Below are positions 31,170-39,396 of a stretch of DNA of 52,594 bases, in pieces. The position numbers and the translations under genes were made by a program. The first letter of the stretch is position 1. Each line of letters starts with the position of its first letter. This DNA is from Alteromonadaceae bacterium UBA2620 (GTDB taxonomy: Bacteria > Pseudomonadota > Gammaproteobacteria > Enterobacterales > Alteromonadaceae): NCBI GenBank assembly GCA_002339125.1, contig DDJQ01000006.1, forward strand, positions 1 through 52,594. The letters are read 5' to 3'. The notes beneath the pieces were generated by a model, which worked only from the letters and a program-made list of their open reading frames with translations, was not told where the DNA came from and searched no databases.

Positions 31170-31459
31170 ATATAGAACAACTTCTCGCAGCCATGACGCC
31201 AGACGTTTACGAACGTTTGCGTCAGGCTGTCGAAACGGGTAAATGGCCTGACGGCAAGGTGCTGTCTGACGAACAAAAAGAAAACTGTCTGCAGGCGGTA
31301 TTGTTGTACCAGGCCAGAATCGCTCAATCCAACGAACATATGACCGTTGGTGAAAGTGGCGAAATTATCCACAAGAGCAAAAGTGAGCTGCGTCGCGAAT
31401 TACGCGAAAGCCAGTCTAATGAACAATCCATTGCGCGGTTTAAACAGGATGATATTTAG
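31166..31459 (+). CDS. DUF1315 family protein (YeaC-like)
   Basis: Encodes 97 residues: MTPDVYERLRQAVETGKWPDGKVLSDEQKENCLQAVLLYQARI (about 10-52) is the family signature, with a basic C-terminal part. It is a small cytoplasmic protein without assigned function. It overlaps the zinc-ribbon gene by four bases and the DUF349 gene by eleven, so the three are translated together. Confidence 0.92.
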   Translation: MNIEQLLAAMTPDVYERLRQAVETGKWPDGKVLSDEQKENCLQAVLLYQARIAQSNEHMTVGESGEIIHKSKSELRRELRESQSNEQSIARFKQDDI

Positions 31460-34229
31460 TCGATTTTTTTCGCCTTCCCATAGTAGTAATGATCCGGACA
31501 CAAGAATTAAAGCCATTGAAAAATTATCGCCAGATTCGCCTAACGAAAGACGCATCCTGCACGAATTAGCCTTCAATGATTCGGCCGCGGCAGTCAGTCT
31601 GGCGGCCCTGGAAAAGCTTAATTCTTTTGCTCTGTGGCTGAAAATGTCGCAGATTGCCAAAGAACCGCGGTTAGTTACCGCCGCACAGGCCAGGGTTGAA
31701 TGCGCCCTGATCGATGGTAATGCTGAGATCAGTCAGCAGGAAATCAAAGAGTACCTGTTAAAATCTGCCCCGGCGGAGCAGGTAATCAAATGTCTGCCGC
31801 TGATGACCGAATTGCATCAGGATAAAACCTTTTGCCTGGATATCCTTAACAAGCTCGGGCGCAGTAGTTTTACCCAGCAGTTGTTTTCGGCCACCCCCGA
31901 ATCGGCGTTAAAACTCGCCATTATCGATAACAGTCAGGATTCTGATTTACTGCAAAAGCTGTTGCGTAAGACAACCGATGAAACGTTGCAACAGGCGTTG
32001 TCAGACCGCCTCGACTATTTGCAGGAACTGGCACAAAAACCGGTTCGACTGGGCCGGGAAGTAACCCTTGTTTTGTCGAAACTACTGGCGTTACTGGAAA
32101 AATCGGATTTTGAGCAAATTACGGCTGACCAGGCCTCGCTTAATCAGGAATATCAGGTTCTTAAGGCCGATTTTGGCTGCCTGGATGACGAAGCACGGCA
32201 GGAATATGAAGCCAAGCTCGCGTCCCTCAACGAACGCGTTTCAGCATTGTTAGCCCGACTCAAACCAGAGTTTGAGGCACAACAGCGTGCTGCCGCCCAT
32301 AAAGAGGCTCAACAATCCTGTACCGAAGCTGTGGCAGAAGTCAAACGACTGCATAAGCAATTGCAGGGCGAGCAAATACTCAGCCTGACCCTGGGCGAAG
32401 TAACGGTGTTTCAACAGGCTGTGGAAAAGGCGGAAAATGCATTGGCGGCACTGCAGGAATATGCCGAGCCGACCGAAGAAATCGAAAGTATGCTGGAGAG
32501 CTACCGGCATATCTGGGGTCGTCTGCCCGACCTACAGCGTCAGGTCGCGGCCCTGCAAACACAATTGCAAACCTGGCAGCAGTGGCTGGAAGATGACAAC
32601 GTTAGCTGGCAGCTTGATGAGATTAAAACCAGCTGGCGTGAACAAACTGCTTCAATGGCGGTTTTACCGGCATTTTTACGCTCTCAGTGGCAAACGTTAC
32701 TGGAACAACTAAAAGTCCGCGAACAGCAGCGTCAGTCCAGTCAACAGCGCCATCTTAAGCACTGTCGCAAACACATTAACATTATCAATAACATGGTAGA
32801 GCAGGGCAAGTACCGGGCTGCTATGGCGCGGTTCCAGCAACTTGAAAAAGATTACCAGACTCTGCCGTCTGACACCCGGGCCATGCTTGAGAAACGTTTT
32901 GAACAAACCCGCGACCAGATTGCCCGTCTGGAAGGCTGGCAGATTTATCTGGCGGCACCCCGCAAGCCGGAGTTGATTGAACAGGCCGAAGCGCTGCTGC
33001 AGGAAAGTCAGAATGATATGCCGGGCAGGGCACGCTCAATCAAATACCTGCGGCAGCAGTGGCAAAGCCTCGGTGAGTCAAATACGGTAGAAGATCAGGC
33101 GCTGAATACTCGCTTTGACGTACTGCTGGAAAAGGCGTTTGAACCCTGTCGCCGCTATTACGCCGAACTGGAATTACAAAACGACAAGGCGGCCGCAGAG
33201 CGTCAGCAATTGATTGATCAGATGGTGGCGTTAGCTGCTGAATCAGATGAGCCAGCACAACAGTTTCAGCAGTTTGAAGCCCTCAAAAAGCAGTGGCAGC
33301 AGGCCGGTCAAACCGACATCGAGCGTTACCGGCAGTTGCGGGAAAGCTGGGATCAGGCCTGTAGCGTAGTTACCGAGGTGATTACCCCGTGGTTACAGCA
33401 AAATCGTCAGACCAAGCAAACACTCATTGATGAGGTTAATGCCCTTAATGAGCTCGACGACATTCACCAGGCCAGAACACAGGCTAAGGCCTTACAGGCC
33501 CGGTGGAAAACTATCGGTCCGGCGGGTAAGCGCTTTGAGTCGAAATTGTGGTTTGCGTTTAAGGCTGCTAACGACAATTTGTTTAACAAGGCCAAGTCGG
33601 TTCAGGCTGAGCAGAAAGCGGCACAGTCTCAGGCGGCCAGTCAGTGGCGTGAACAATTGCAGCAGGTTCAGCAAGCCCTGGAGAATGACCAGACAGCGGT
33701 TAGTGACATTCAGCAAATGCTGGATAAGTGCCAGTTGGCGCTAAAAGAAGTGAACGACAGTAAGCTTCAAAAAACACTGACAAAAGAGCTGGCAGCGGTA
33801 CAGGCAACCCTTGATGCAGCGGTTGATCAACAGCTCAACGAGGCCTTTACCAGTGCGACCGAACAAATGTTGGATCAGGTGCTCACTGCCAAACAGCCAG
33901 CTTCGACATTGCAGCCAGAGTATCCGGCACTGCCGTCTTTGTGGTTTAAGGGCGATGGTATCAACGAACCTCAGGACTGGCTGAAAACGTTGCTCACCTT
34001 AGAGGTATTGGCGCAACTGGACTCACCTGAAGCGGATGGCTCGCTGCGCTCAACCGTGCAGCTCCAACTGATGCAGGCCAAGCTCAATGGCGAGTCGCTG
34101 CCATCGGCTTATCCTTTAATTGGCGAGCTGTTGGCAAGTCAGGCTGTACTGGCTGAGCTAGACACTCTGCCTTTTCGGCAACGGTTGTTTGATGTCTGTG
34201 TGCATTTTGGCTTACCCGGAGAAGCGTAA
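31449..34229 (+). CDS. DUF349 repeat protein
   Basis: Encodes 926 residues from the ATG at 31449. The N-terminal ~200 residues are helical (HEAT-like); the rest is mostly long helical DUF349 repeats, each with a W-x-x-x-G/A-L-type core (for example LRQQWQSLGESN, LKKQWQQAGQTDIERYRQLRESWDQAC and LQARWKTIGPAGKRFESKLWFAFKAAND). The protein is rich in glutamine and coiled-coil heptads and has no signal. DUF349 proteins are of unknown function; long helical scaffolds of this kind may bind nucleic acid or proteins. A 71-residue gene follows after three bases. Confidence 0.92.
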   Translation: MIFSRFFSPSHSSNDPDTRIKAIEKLSPDSPNERRILHELAFNDSAAAVSLAALEKLNSFALWLKMSQIAKEPRLVTAAQARVECALIDGNAEISQQEIKEYLLKSAPAEQVIKCLPLMTELHQDKTFCLDILNKLGRSSFTQQLFSATPESALKLAIIDNSQDSDLLQKLLRKTTDETLQQALSDRLDYLQELAQKPVRLGREVTLVLSKLLALLEKSDFEQITADQASLNQEYQVLKADFGCLDDEARQEYEAKLASLNERVSALLARLKPEFEAQQRAAAHKEAQQSCTEAVAEVKRLHKQLQGEQILSLTLGEVTVFQQAVEKAENALAALQEYAEPTEEIESMLESYRHIWGRLPDLQRQVAALQTQLQTWQQWLEDDNVSWQLDEIKTSWREQTASMAVLPAFLRSQWQTLLEQLKVREQQRQSSQQRHLKHCRKHINIINNMVEQGKYRAAMARFQQLEKDYQTLPSDTRAMLEKRFEQTRDQIARLEGWQIYLAAPRKPELIEQAEALLQESQNDMPGRARSIKYLRQQWQSLGESNTVEDQALNTRFDVLLEKAFEPCRRYYAELELQNDKAAAERQQLIDQMVALAAESDEPAQQFQQFEALKKQWQQAGQTDIERYRQLRESWDQACSVVTEVITPWLQQNRQTKQTLIDEVNALNELDDIHQARTQAKALQARWKTIGPAGKRFESKLWFAFKAANDNLFNKAKSVQAEQKAAQSQAASQWREQLQQVQQALENDQTAVSDIQQMLDKCQLALKEVNDSKLQKTLTKELAAVQATLDAAVDQQLNEAFTSATEQMLDQVLTAKQPASTLQPEYPALPSLWFKGDGINEPQDWLKTLLTLEVLAQLDSPEADGSLRSTVQLQLMQAKLNGESLPSAYPLIGELLASQAVLAELDTLPFRQRLFDVCVHFGLPGEA

Positions 34230-34232
34230 GCA

Positions 34233-34448
34233 GTGAAAAACAGTGTTGAATATAAATTTCCCACTCAGCCGCTGGCCTACCGGTTTTTAAATACGGTAAA
34301 GCACTTTGACGCCGAGCAACTGGTCGTTAAATACGGCCAGACAAATCATCATGTTAAGGTGAGTTACCGGATTAAAACCGAAGGTTTTGATTCGACCTTA
34401 GGTGAACTTGACGATTTGGCCAGCCAGATGGAAGGTGAGGAAGTCTGA
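34233..34448 (+). CDS. Small protein following DUF349, unrecognised
   Basis: Encodes 71 residues from a GTG start, with GGAG upstream inside the DUF349 gene. It seems to be a small alpha/beta protein (SVEYKFPTQPLAYRFLNTVKHF, KVSYRIKTEGFDSTLGELDDLASQ). No family is recognised. It starts three bases after DUF349 and is convergent with DUF2797, stop to stop. Confidence 0.65.
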   Translation: MKNSVEYKFPTQPLAYRFLNTVKHFDAEQLVVKYGQTNHHVKVSYRIKTEGFDSTLGELDDLASQMEGEEV

Positions 34449-34450
34449 CA

Positions 34451-35287
34451 TTAACTGGCGCTGAATTCCACCTCGTAGCCGGCATATTTACGAATATTAA
34501 TTACCCGATCACCATCGAGCATCCAGTACTGGCCTTTGATGCCGGTTAATACGCCGCTGAATTCCGGGGTTTTGTCCAGGTTAATGGATTTAATCTTAAC
34601 CGGGTAGTCCTCAACCGGATAGCCGATTTCATGGCTTACATCATCCACGCTAGTTACCGCCTGTATCCCTTTATCGCCGGTAATCTGAGCTAAATCATCG
34701 GCCAGTTTTTCGAGCATCTGATGTTTCAGAGCAATCAGGTCCTGTTGGTCTGGTTGCCCTTTAAGCATGGTGCGCCAGTTGGTTTTATCACCAATATACT
34801 GCGTACATAGTTGTTCAACCTTGCCGCTGGTGAGCCGGTCGGGCACTCTTAACATAACCGTTGCCTGGCTGGCACCCTGATCGATCCAGCGGCTGGATAT
34901 GCCGTCGGTGACGTGGCGGGTAATACCCACTTTCAGGTTGCCAGTATTGGCCAGATAGACAAAGTGGTCGGAAAAGCAGTTTTCTTCTCCCCACTCAGGC
35001 TCGCGGCAGGTGCCTTCGTGGTAGTGGCACTTTTCTGGTTTGATAATACAGGTATCGCACTGGGCCAGTGAGATCACGCAGGGATAACAATAGCCCTGAT
35101 TAAAGCTTTTTTTGGTTTTACGCTGGCAATGGGTGCAAAAAATATTGCCTGTGTACGCTACGCTGACCGATTTGCCGATCAGCGGATTCATGGCGACCGA
35201 ATCGTCACCTACCGGCAATTCGTAGTGAGCCACGTGGTCAGCATCGGTGCTGACGCGCATCTTTCTGAGAGTTCCTGAATACTGCAT
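34451..35287 (-). CDS. DUF2797 family protein
   Basis: Encodes 278 residues. There are cysteine pairs for zinc binding, FCTHCQRKTKKSF (about 50-62), CYPCVISLAQCDTCI and a third cluster CREPEWGEENC, followed by DHFVYLANTGNLKVGITRHVTDGISSRWIDQGASQATVM. This is the conserved DUF2797 pattern. The VGITR block recalls GIY-YIG-like folds, but activity is unknown. It lies 15 bases after ansA on the same strand, so it is probably cotranscribed. Confidence 0.92.
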   Translation of the reverse strand: MQYSGTLRKMRVSTDADHVAHYELPVGDDSVAMNPLIGKSVSVAYTGNIFCTHCQRKTKKSFNQGYCYPCVISLAQCDTCIIKPEKCHYHEGTCREPEWGEENCFSDHFVYLANTGNLKVGITRHVTDGISSRWIDQGASQATVMLRVPDRLTSGKVEQLCTQYIGDKTNWRTMLKGQPDQQDLIALKHQMLEKLADDLAQITGDKGIQAVTSVDDVSHEIGYPVEDYPVKIKSINLDKTPEFSGVLTGIKGQYWMLDGDRVINIRKYAGYEVEFSAS

Positions 35288-35302
35288 GTTTGTGTGTTCC
35301 TG

Positions 35303-36310
35303 TTAATTACTCAGTTCACCCTGCAAGCTCTGGCCAAGCTGGCCTTTAAGCTCGTCGAATGACAGTGACTGGCTGAGCAGGTAATGTAATTTTGCTAACG
35401 TGGCTTCCGGCGTCATGTCAAAACCGGAAACTACCCCAGCCTGAGAGAGGCCGTGCCCGGTTTTATAACCGCCCATATTAACCCGGCCTTTAAAACACTG
35501 GGTGCAGTTAACCACCACAATTTCTCTGGCCGCCGCGGTTTCCAGCTGGGTTAGCAGTTGTTTGTTCTGAGGCGCGTTACCTACGCCATAACTAAGCAAG
35601 ATGAGCGCATTAACCGGCTGTTGTAAGGTATTCTCAATCACCATAGGTGAGATCCCCGGATACAGACTCACCAAACCAATGGGTTGAGCGGTTACCTTGC
35701 TTACTTTCAGTTCGGTATTGTCAGGCTCGGCAATTTTGCCAGCTTTAACGCGGATATTAATACCCGCTTCAAGCAGAGGCGGGAAGTTGGGAGAGTCGAA
35801 CGCATCGAAGCCATCTGCATCTACTTTGCGGCTGCGGTTACCGCGAAACAGCTTGTTATTAAAAAACAGGCTGACTTCAGCAATAGGGAAATTGGCGGCA
35901 ATGTACAGTGCATTTAATAAATTCACCTGACCATCAGAGCGCAGTTCCGCCAGCGGAATTTGCGAGCCGGTAACAATAACCGGTTTACTCAGCCCCTGCA
36001 GCATAAAGCTCAGTGCAGAGGCGGTATAAGCCATGGTATCGGTGCCGTGAAGGATGATAAAACCATCAAACTTGTGATAATTCGCCGCGATATCATCGGC
36101 GATAAATTGCCAGTCGGCGGGGCTCATGTCTGAGGAGTCCATCAGTTCGTCATATTCACGTAGCGTGAATTGTGGCATCTCCGGGCGATGAAATTCCGGC
36201 ATCGATGCCAGAGTTTTGGCCAGGAAGCCAGCAGCTGGCACGTAGCCCTGGGATGAAGGCCGCATACCGATGGTACCGCCGGTATAGGCAATGTAAATCT
36301 GTTTACGCAT
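35303..36310 (-). CDS. ansA: L-asparaginase I, cytoplasmic
   Basis: Encodes 335 residues from the ATG at 36310; an ATG eight codons earlier exists but the known family start is MxKKxIYxAYTGGT. YTGGTIGM (threonine nucleophile loop), LHGTDTMAYTASALSFML and SYGVGNAPQNKQ match AnsA of Escherichia coli closely, and no signal peptide is present. It hydrolyses asparagine to aspartate and ammonia. DUF2797 follows in the operon; the borosin-type locus diverges from it. Confidence 0.97.
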   Translation of the reverse strand: MRKQIYIAYTGGTIGMRPSSQGYVPAAGFLAKTLASMPEFHRPEMPQFTLREYDELMDSSDMSPADWQFIADDIAANYHKFDGFIILHGTDTMAYTASALSFMLQGLSKPVIVTGSQIPLAELRSDGQVNLLNALYIAANFPIAEVSLFFNNKLFRGNRSRKVDADGFDAFDSPNFPPLLEAGINIRVKAGKIAEPDNTELKVSKVTAQPIGLVSLYPGISPMVIENTLQQPVNALILLSYGVGNAPQNKQLLTQLETAAAREIVVVNCTQCFKGRVNMGGYKTGHGLSQAGVVSGFDMTPEATLAKLHYLLSQSLSFDELKGQLGQSLQGELSN

Positions 36311-36464
36311 GGTTTTACCATAAACTACTGTCATTGGTGTGATTGTAACAAGGGATTGGTGGTTGGCTAAATGCTTAATGTCGCTTTAGTTAATTGATGA
36401 GTTCACAATGGTGAAAAGTTAACTGATAATAAATACAATTTTTGCAGTAATAGCAGGGAAAAGG

Positions 36465-37274
36465 ATGAATAATAACGGATCTTTGGTGTGTGTCGGGCCA
36501 GGCATGATACTCGGGGCACATATTACGGAGCGCTGTAAAAATCATATCCAGCAGGCCGATGTGGTGTTTACCAGTTGTCATCCGGTGATTGAGAGGTGGC
36601 TGGCGACGCTCAACCCCTGTACCCATTCGTTACAGCATTTCTATGCCGACAATAAGGATCGTCGCAATACCTATCGCCAGATGCAGGACACCTTGCTCAA
36701 AGAGGTCCGTAACAATAAAAAAGTCGTTGGCGTCTTTTATGGTCACCCGGGGGTGTTTGCTCAGGTGCCTCACCGGTCTATTCAACAGGCTATTGATGAA
36801 GGTTATCAGGCGTGGATGGAGCCGGGTATTTCAGCCGACGCCTGCTTGTATGCTGATATGGGCATCGACCCCGGGGCATATGGCTGTCAGCAGTTTGAGG
36901 CAAGTCAATTTATGTTTTATCAACGCCAGCTCGATCCCAGTGCCTATGTTATATTGTGGCAATTGGGTCATGCTGGTGACTTATCTCTCACGCCGCGTCT
37001 GACCGGTGCGCCGGAAAGACAGGTATTGGTTGATATGCTGCTTGAGTATTATGCGCCTTCACATCAGGTAGCGATATATGAGTCACCTTTTTTGCCTACT
37101 CAGCAACCGCGGATCATCTGGCAACGCCTGGAGGAACTGCCTGAGGCGAATATTTCTTTAATTTCGACGCTGGTGATCCCGCCCGGGCGGCGGTTAATCC
37201 CGAATGATGAAATTGTCACACGATTAAAGTCGATTTATCCGCCGTCACATGATAAAAATACACCTAAAGCATAA
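36465..37274 (+). CDS. Borosin-type peptide N-methyltransferase (SonM-like)
   Basis: Encodes 269 residues, a stand-alone tetrapyrrole-methylase-fold enzyme. GSLVCVGPGMILGAHIT (5-21) holds the SAM-binding glycine loop; HFYADNKDRRNTYRQM (58-73) corresponds to the tyrosine/arginine cluster used for amide methylation in borosin enzymes; YGHPGVFA (92-99), MEPGISADACLYADMGIDPG (118-137), FEASQFMFY and STLVIPPGRRL follow. From memory the whole length aligns with SonM of the Shewanella split borosin system, which methylates backbone amides of a separate precursor. The next gene, 22 bases on, encodes a candidate precursor. A porphyrin or cobalamin precursor role is unlikely, because no such genes are present and the closest match is SonM. 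Confidence 0.85.
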   Translation: MNNNGSLVCVGPGMILGAHITERCKNHIQQADVVFTSCHPVIERWLATLNPCTHSLQHFYADNKDRRNTYRQMQDTLLKEVRNNKKVVGVFYGHPGVFAQVPHRSIQQAIDEGYQAWMEPGISADACLYADMGIDPGAYGCQQFEASQFMFYQRQLDPSAYVILWQLGHAGDLSLTPRLTGAPERQVLVDMLLEYYAPSHQVAIYESPFLPTQQPRIIWQRLEELPEANISLISTLVIPPGRRLIPNDEIVTRLKSIYPPSHDKNTPKA

Positions 37275-37296
37275 GGCTGTTGAAAAGGAGCAATTT

Positions 37297-37503
37297 ATGG
37301 GTGCAATCTCTCTGTTAGAAAAATTAGGTGCCGATCCGAGCCTGAATATCAATGATTTATCGCCAGCAGAGCGCGCCGAAGTGGAGCAACTGTTAGCCAC
37401 CCTGGCGCAGGAAAAAAACAACCCTACGCTTTCTATTAATGAGCCGACCGACCCGGATGACGACGATAACGTTCCATCCGAAGAGCCAGCTAAAGACGCT
37501 TAA
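37297..37503 (+). CDS. Candidate split-borosin precursor peptide
   Basis: Encodes 68 residues from the ATG at 37297, preceded by AAAAGGAG six bases upstream, one of the best ribosome sites in the window. Residues 1-40 (ISLLEKLGADPSLNIND, LSPAERAEVEQLLATLA) form a helical domain of the size of the precursor's borosin-binding domain in SonA. The tail (41-68) has TLSIN followed by a proline- and aspartate-rich acidic end. It follows the methyltransferase by 22 bases. Precursor identity is inferred from context, size and the two-part layout; the core is not proven and differs in charge from SonA. Confidence 0.6.
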   Translation: MGAISLLEKLGADPSLNINDLSPAERAEVEQLLATLAQEKNNPTLSINEPTDPDDDDNVPSEEPAKDA

Positions 37504-37541
37504 ACTGATTTTCCAACAACAGTAAGGTAAGAACGGTACAG

Positions 37542-39266
37542 ATGCGACGTTTTTTTTGGTTCGGTTTTCTTCTGTGCGTGAGTTGGCCTGTATTGAGTTC
37601 AGAGCATATTGATAAGCTGCGGCATATCGATAGTGTTCGCCTCTCCGATCACCAAACGGCGAAAGCCGAACTGGCGAGTATTCCGGTGTCGGCTCTGGAT
37701 ACTGATGAAGTGCACTACTACCGCTATCTGCAATGTTTAATCCTAACCGTAGATAGTGAACTCACCGATATTATCGCCCGTTACGATAGCCTGCTGGAAG
37801 AATCGGTGCAGCCCGAGTTACAGATCCGCGTGCTGGGCTCGCTGATTAATTTACTTGGCGTAAAGCGCGACTGGAAAAGTGGCTTGCAACGGGTTGAGGA
37901 ATTGTTAGCCCTGTTGCAGGAAATCCCGGATTCCACCTACAAGCCTGATGCCTATCTGAACCTCGCCCACTTTCACCTGAATATTGGCCAACCCGAAACC
38001 GCATTGCACTTTGCTGAAAGAGCATTCTCCAGTGAAACCTTAGTGCCACGTATTCGCTGCGGTTTGCATCTGGTGGTTATTTCAACCAAGTCCAAATTGC
38101 AACTCGATTCTCTTAACCTTGCTGAGTTCACTGAGGCAGACCGGGTTTGTAATAATGCTGGTCAGAATTACACCATTGTTAATATCAACATCTGGAAAGC
38201 TAAGTGGTTGTTACAACAGAACCGCCTCGATGAAGCGCAGACGGTGCTGACGACCACGTTGATGAAAGCCGAAAACTTTCCTGCCAGCGGGCAGTTGATC
38301 GAAATTTACAGTTTGTTTGCCATGGTTTACTGGGCTAATGAGGAGTATGACAACGCCAGTGTTTACGCCGATAAAGTCATGGCAGTGGAGTTTAAGGAAG
38401 ATTTCCCACAGCCGCTCATTGACACCTATGACATTAAACGGCAACTGGCCGAACGCAATGGCAATTACCAACAGGCCTACCAGTATCTGACAACCCGTCA
38501 GATACTGGAACAGAATATGTACGAACGGCAACTGGCGGATGAAATTGCTATTCAGCAGGCACGTTTTGACATTGATGCCAAACAAAGTGAAATAGAGCTA
38601 CTGGATAAACAGAATGATTTGCTAAAAGCTGAATCTATGCTCATCAATGAGCGTTTGGAAAATTCATTACTGGCACTGGCGTTGGTATCGATTCTGTTGT
38701 CATCGTTGTTATTCTGGTCGTATCGCAGCCGTAAAGTGCAGTCAAAATTAAAGATGTTTGCACAAACTGACGCGCTAACGCAGATTGCTAATCGTGGCCA
38801 CTTTACCGATTGTCTGACCGAAAAGTTAACTCAGGCACAGAAAAACGGCAGCCTGGTTGGTTTGATCCTGCTCGACCTTGACCATTTTAAAAATATTAAT
38901 GACACCTATGGCCATCAGGTCGGGGACTGGGCGTTAATTCAAACCGCTAAAGCCATTAAAGAAAGTGCTGGCGAAGATGCTATTGTGGGCAGGTTAGGCG
39001 GCGAAGAGTTCGGAGCGGTGATCACCGGTAAGCTGGAAGGTGAAATCATGCACATTGCCGAACGTTGCCGGCTGGCGATTGAGAACATTCAGTCAACCAT
39101 GAGCGAGTATCAGTTTAAGTTAACCGTGAGTGCCGGCGTAAGTAATTCTTCCCAGGCAGGTTATAAGCTTGAAAACCTTTATGCTGCAGCTGATTTAGCA
39201 CTCTATCAGTCCAAACATTACGGCCGTAATCGGGTTTACGAATACTCGTCTACGTTGGTAGGTTAA
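37542..39266 (+). CDS. TPR-GGDEF diguanylate cyclase
   Basis: Encodes 574 residues. A signal peptide (RRFFWFGFLLCVSWPVLSS) and a periplasmic helical-repeat domain (about 20-370) are followed by a coiled coil, a membrane segment (about 371-388) and a cytoplasmic GGDEF domain (about 405-570) with DLDHFKNINDTYGHQVGD and GRLGGEEFGAV. The GGEEF active loop is intact, so it should make cyclic di-GMP from GTP. I see no RxxD inhibitory site at the expected distance. It begins 38 bases after the candidate borosin precursor and may share its transcript. A frameshifted paralogue follows. Confidence 0.92.
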   Translation: MRRFFWFGFLLCVSWPVLSSEHIDKLRHIDSVRLSDHQTAKAELASIPVSALDTDEVHYYRYLQCLILTVDSELTDIIARYDSLLEESVQPELQIRVLGSLINLLGVKRDWKSGLQRVEELLALLQEIPDSTYKPDAYLNLAHFHLNIGQPETALHFAERAFSSETLVPRIRCGLHLVVISTKSKLQLDSLNLAEFTEADRVCNNAGQNYTIVNINIWKAKWLLQQNRLDEAQTVLTTTLMKAENFPASGQLIEIYSLFAMVYWANEEYDNASVYADKVMAVEFKEDFPQPLIDTYDIKRQLAERNGNYQQAYQYLTTRQILEQNMYERQLADEIAIQQARFDIDAKQSEIELLDKQNDLLKAESMLINERLENSLLALALVSILLSSLLFWSYRSRKVQSKLKMFAQTDALTQIANRGHFTDCLTEKLTQAQKNGSLVGLILLDLDHFKNINDTYGHQVGDWALIQTAKAIKESAGEDAIVGRLGGEEFGAVITGKLEGEIMHIAERCRLAIENIQSTMSEYQFKLTVSAGVSNSSQAGYKLENLYAAADLALYQSKHYGRNRVYEYSSTLVG

Positions 39267-39290
39267 TTCTTTATATATACTGCTATATTT

Positions 39291-39338
39291 ACCCCTGCGA
39301 GCGTGCCTAGCTAGCATCGTAAACTGCGCGGGTTTTTT
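39291..39338 (+). terminator. Probable terminator after the first GGDEF gene
   Basis: ACCCCTGCG (39291-39299) can pair, with one mismatch and wobbles, with TGCGCGGGT, followed by six T residues (39333-39338). The loop is long (about 25 bases) and itself partly self-complementary. It is a weak but plausible terminator. Confidence 0.4.
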
Positions 39339-39396
39339 CCTTAGCTATCCGTGCAATGATTAATAAGTCCGTCTGTCTGAGGTTAAGGCAAGTTAT

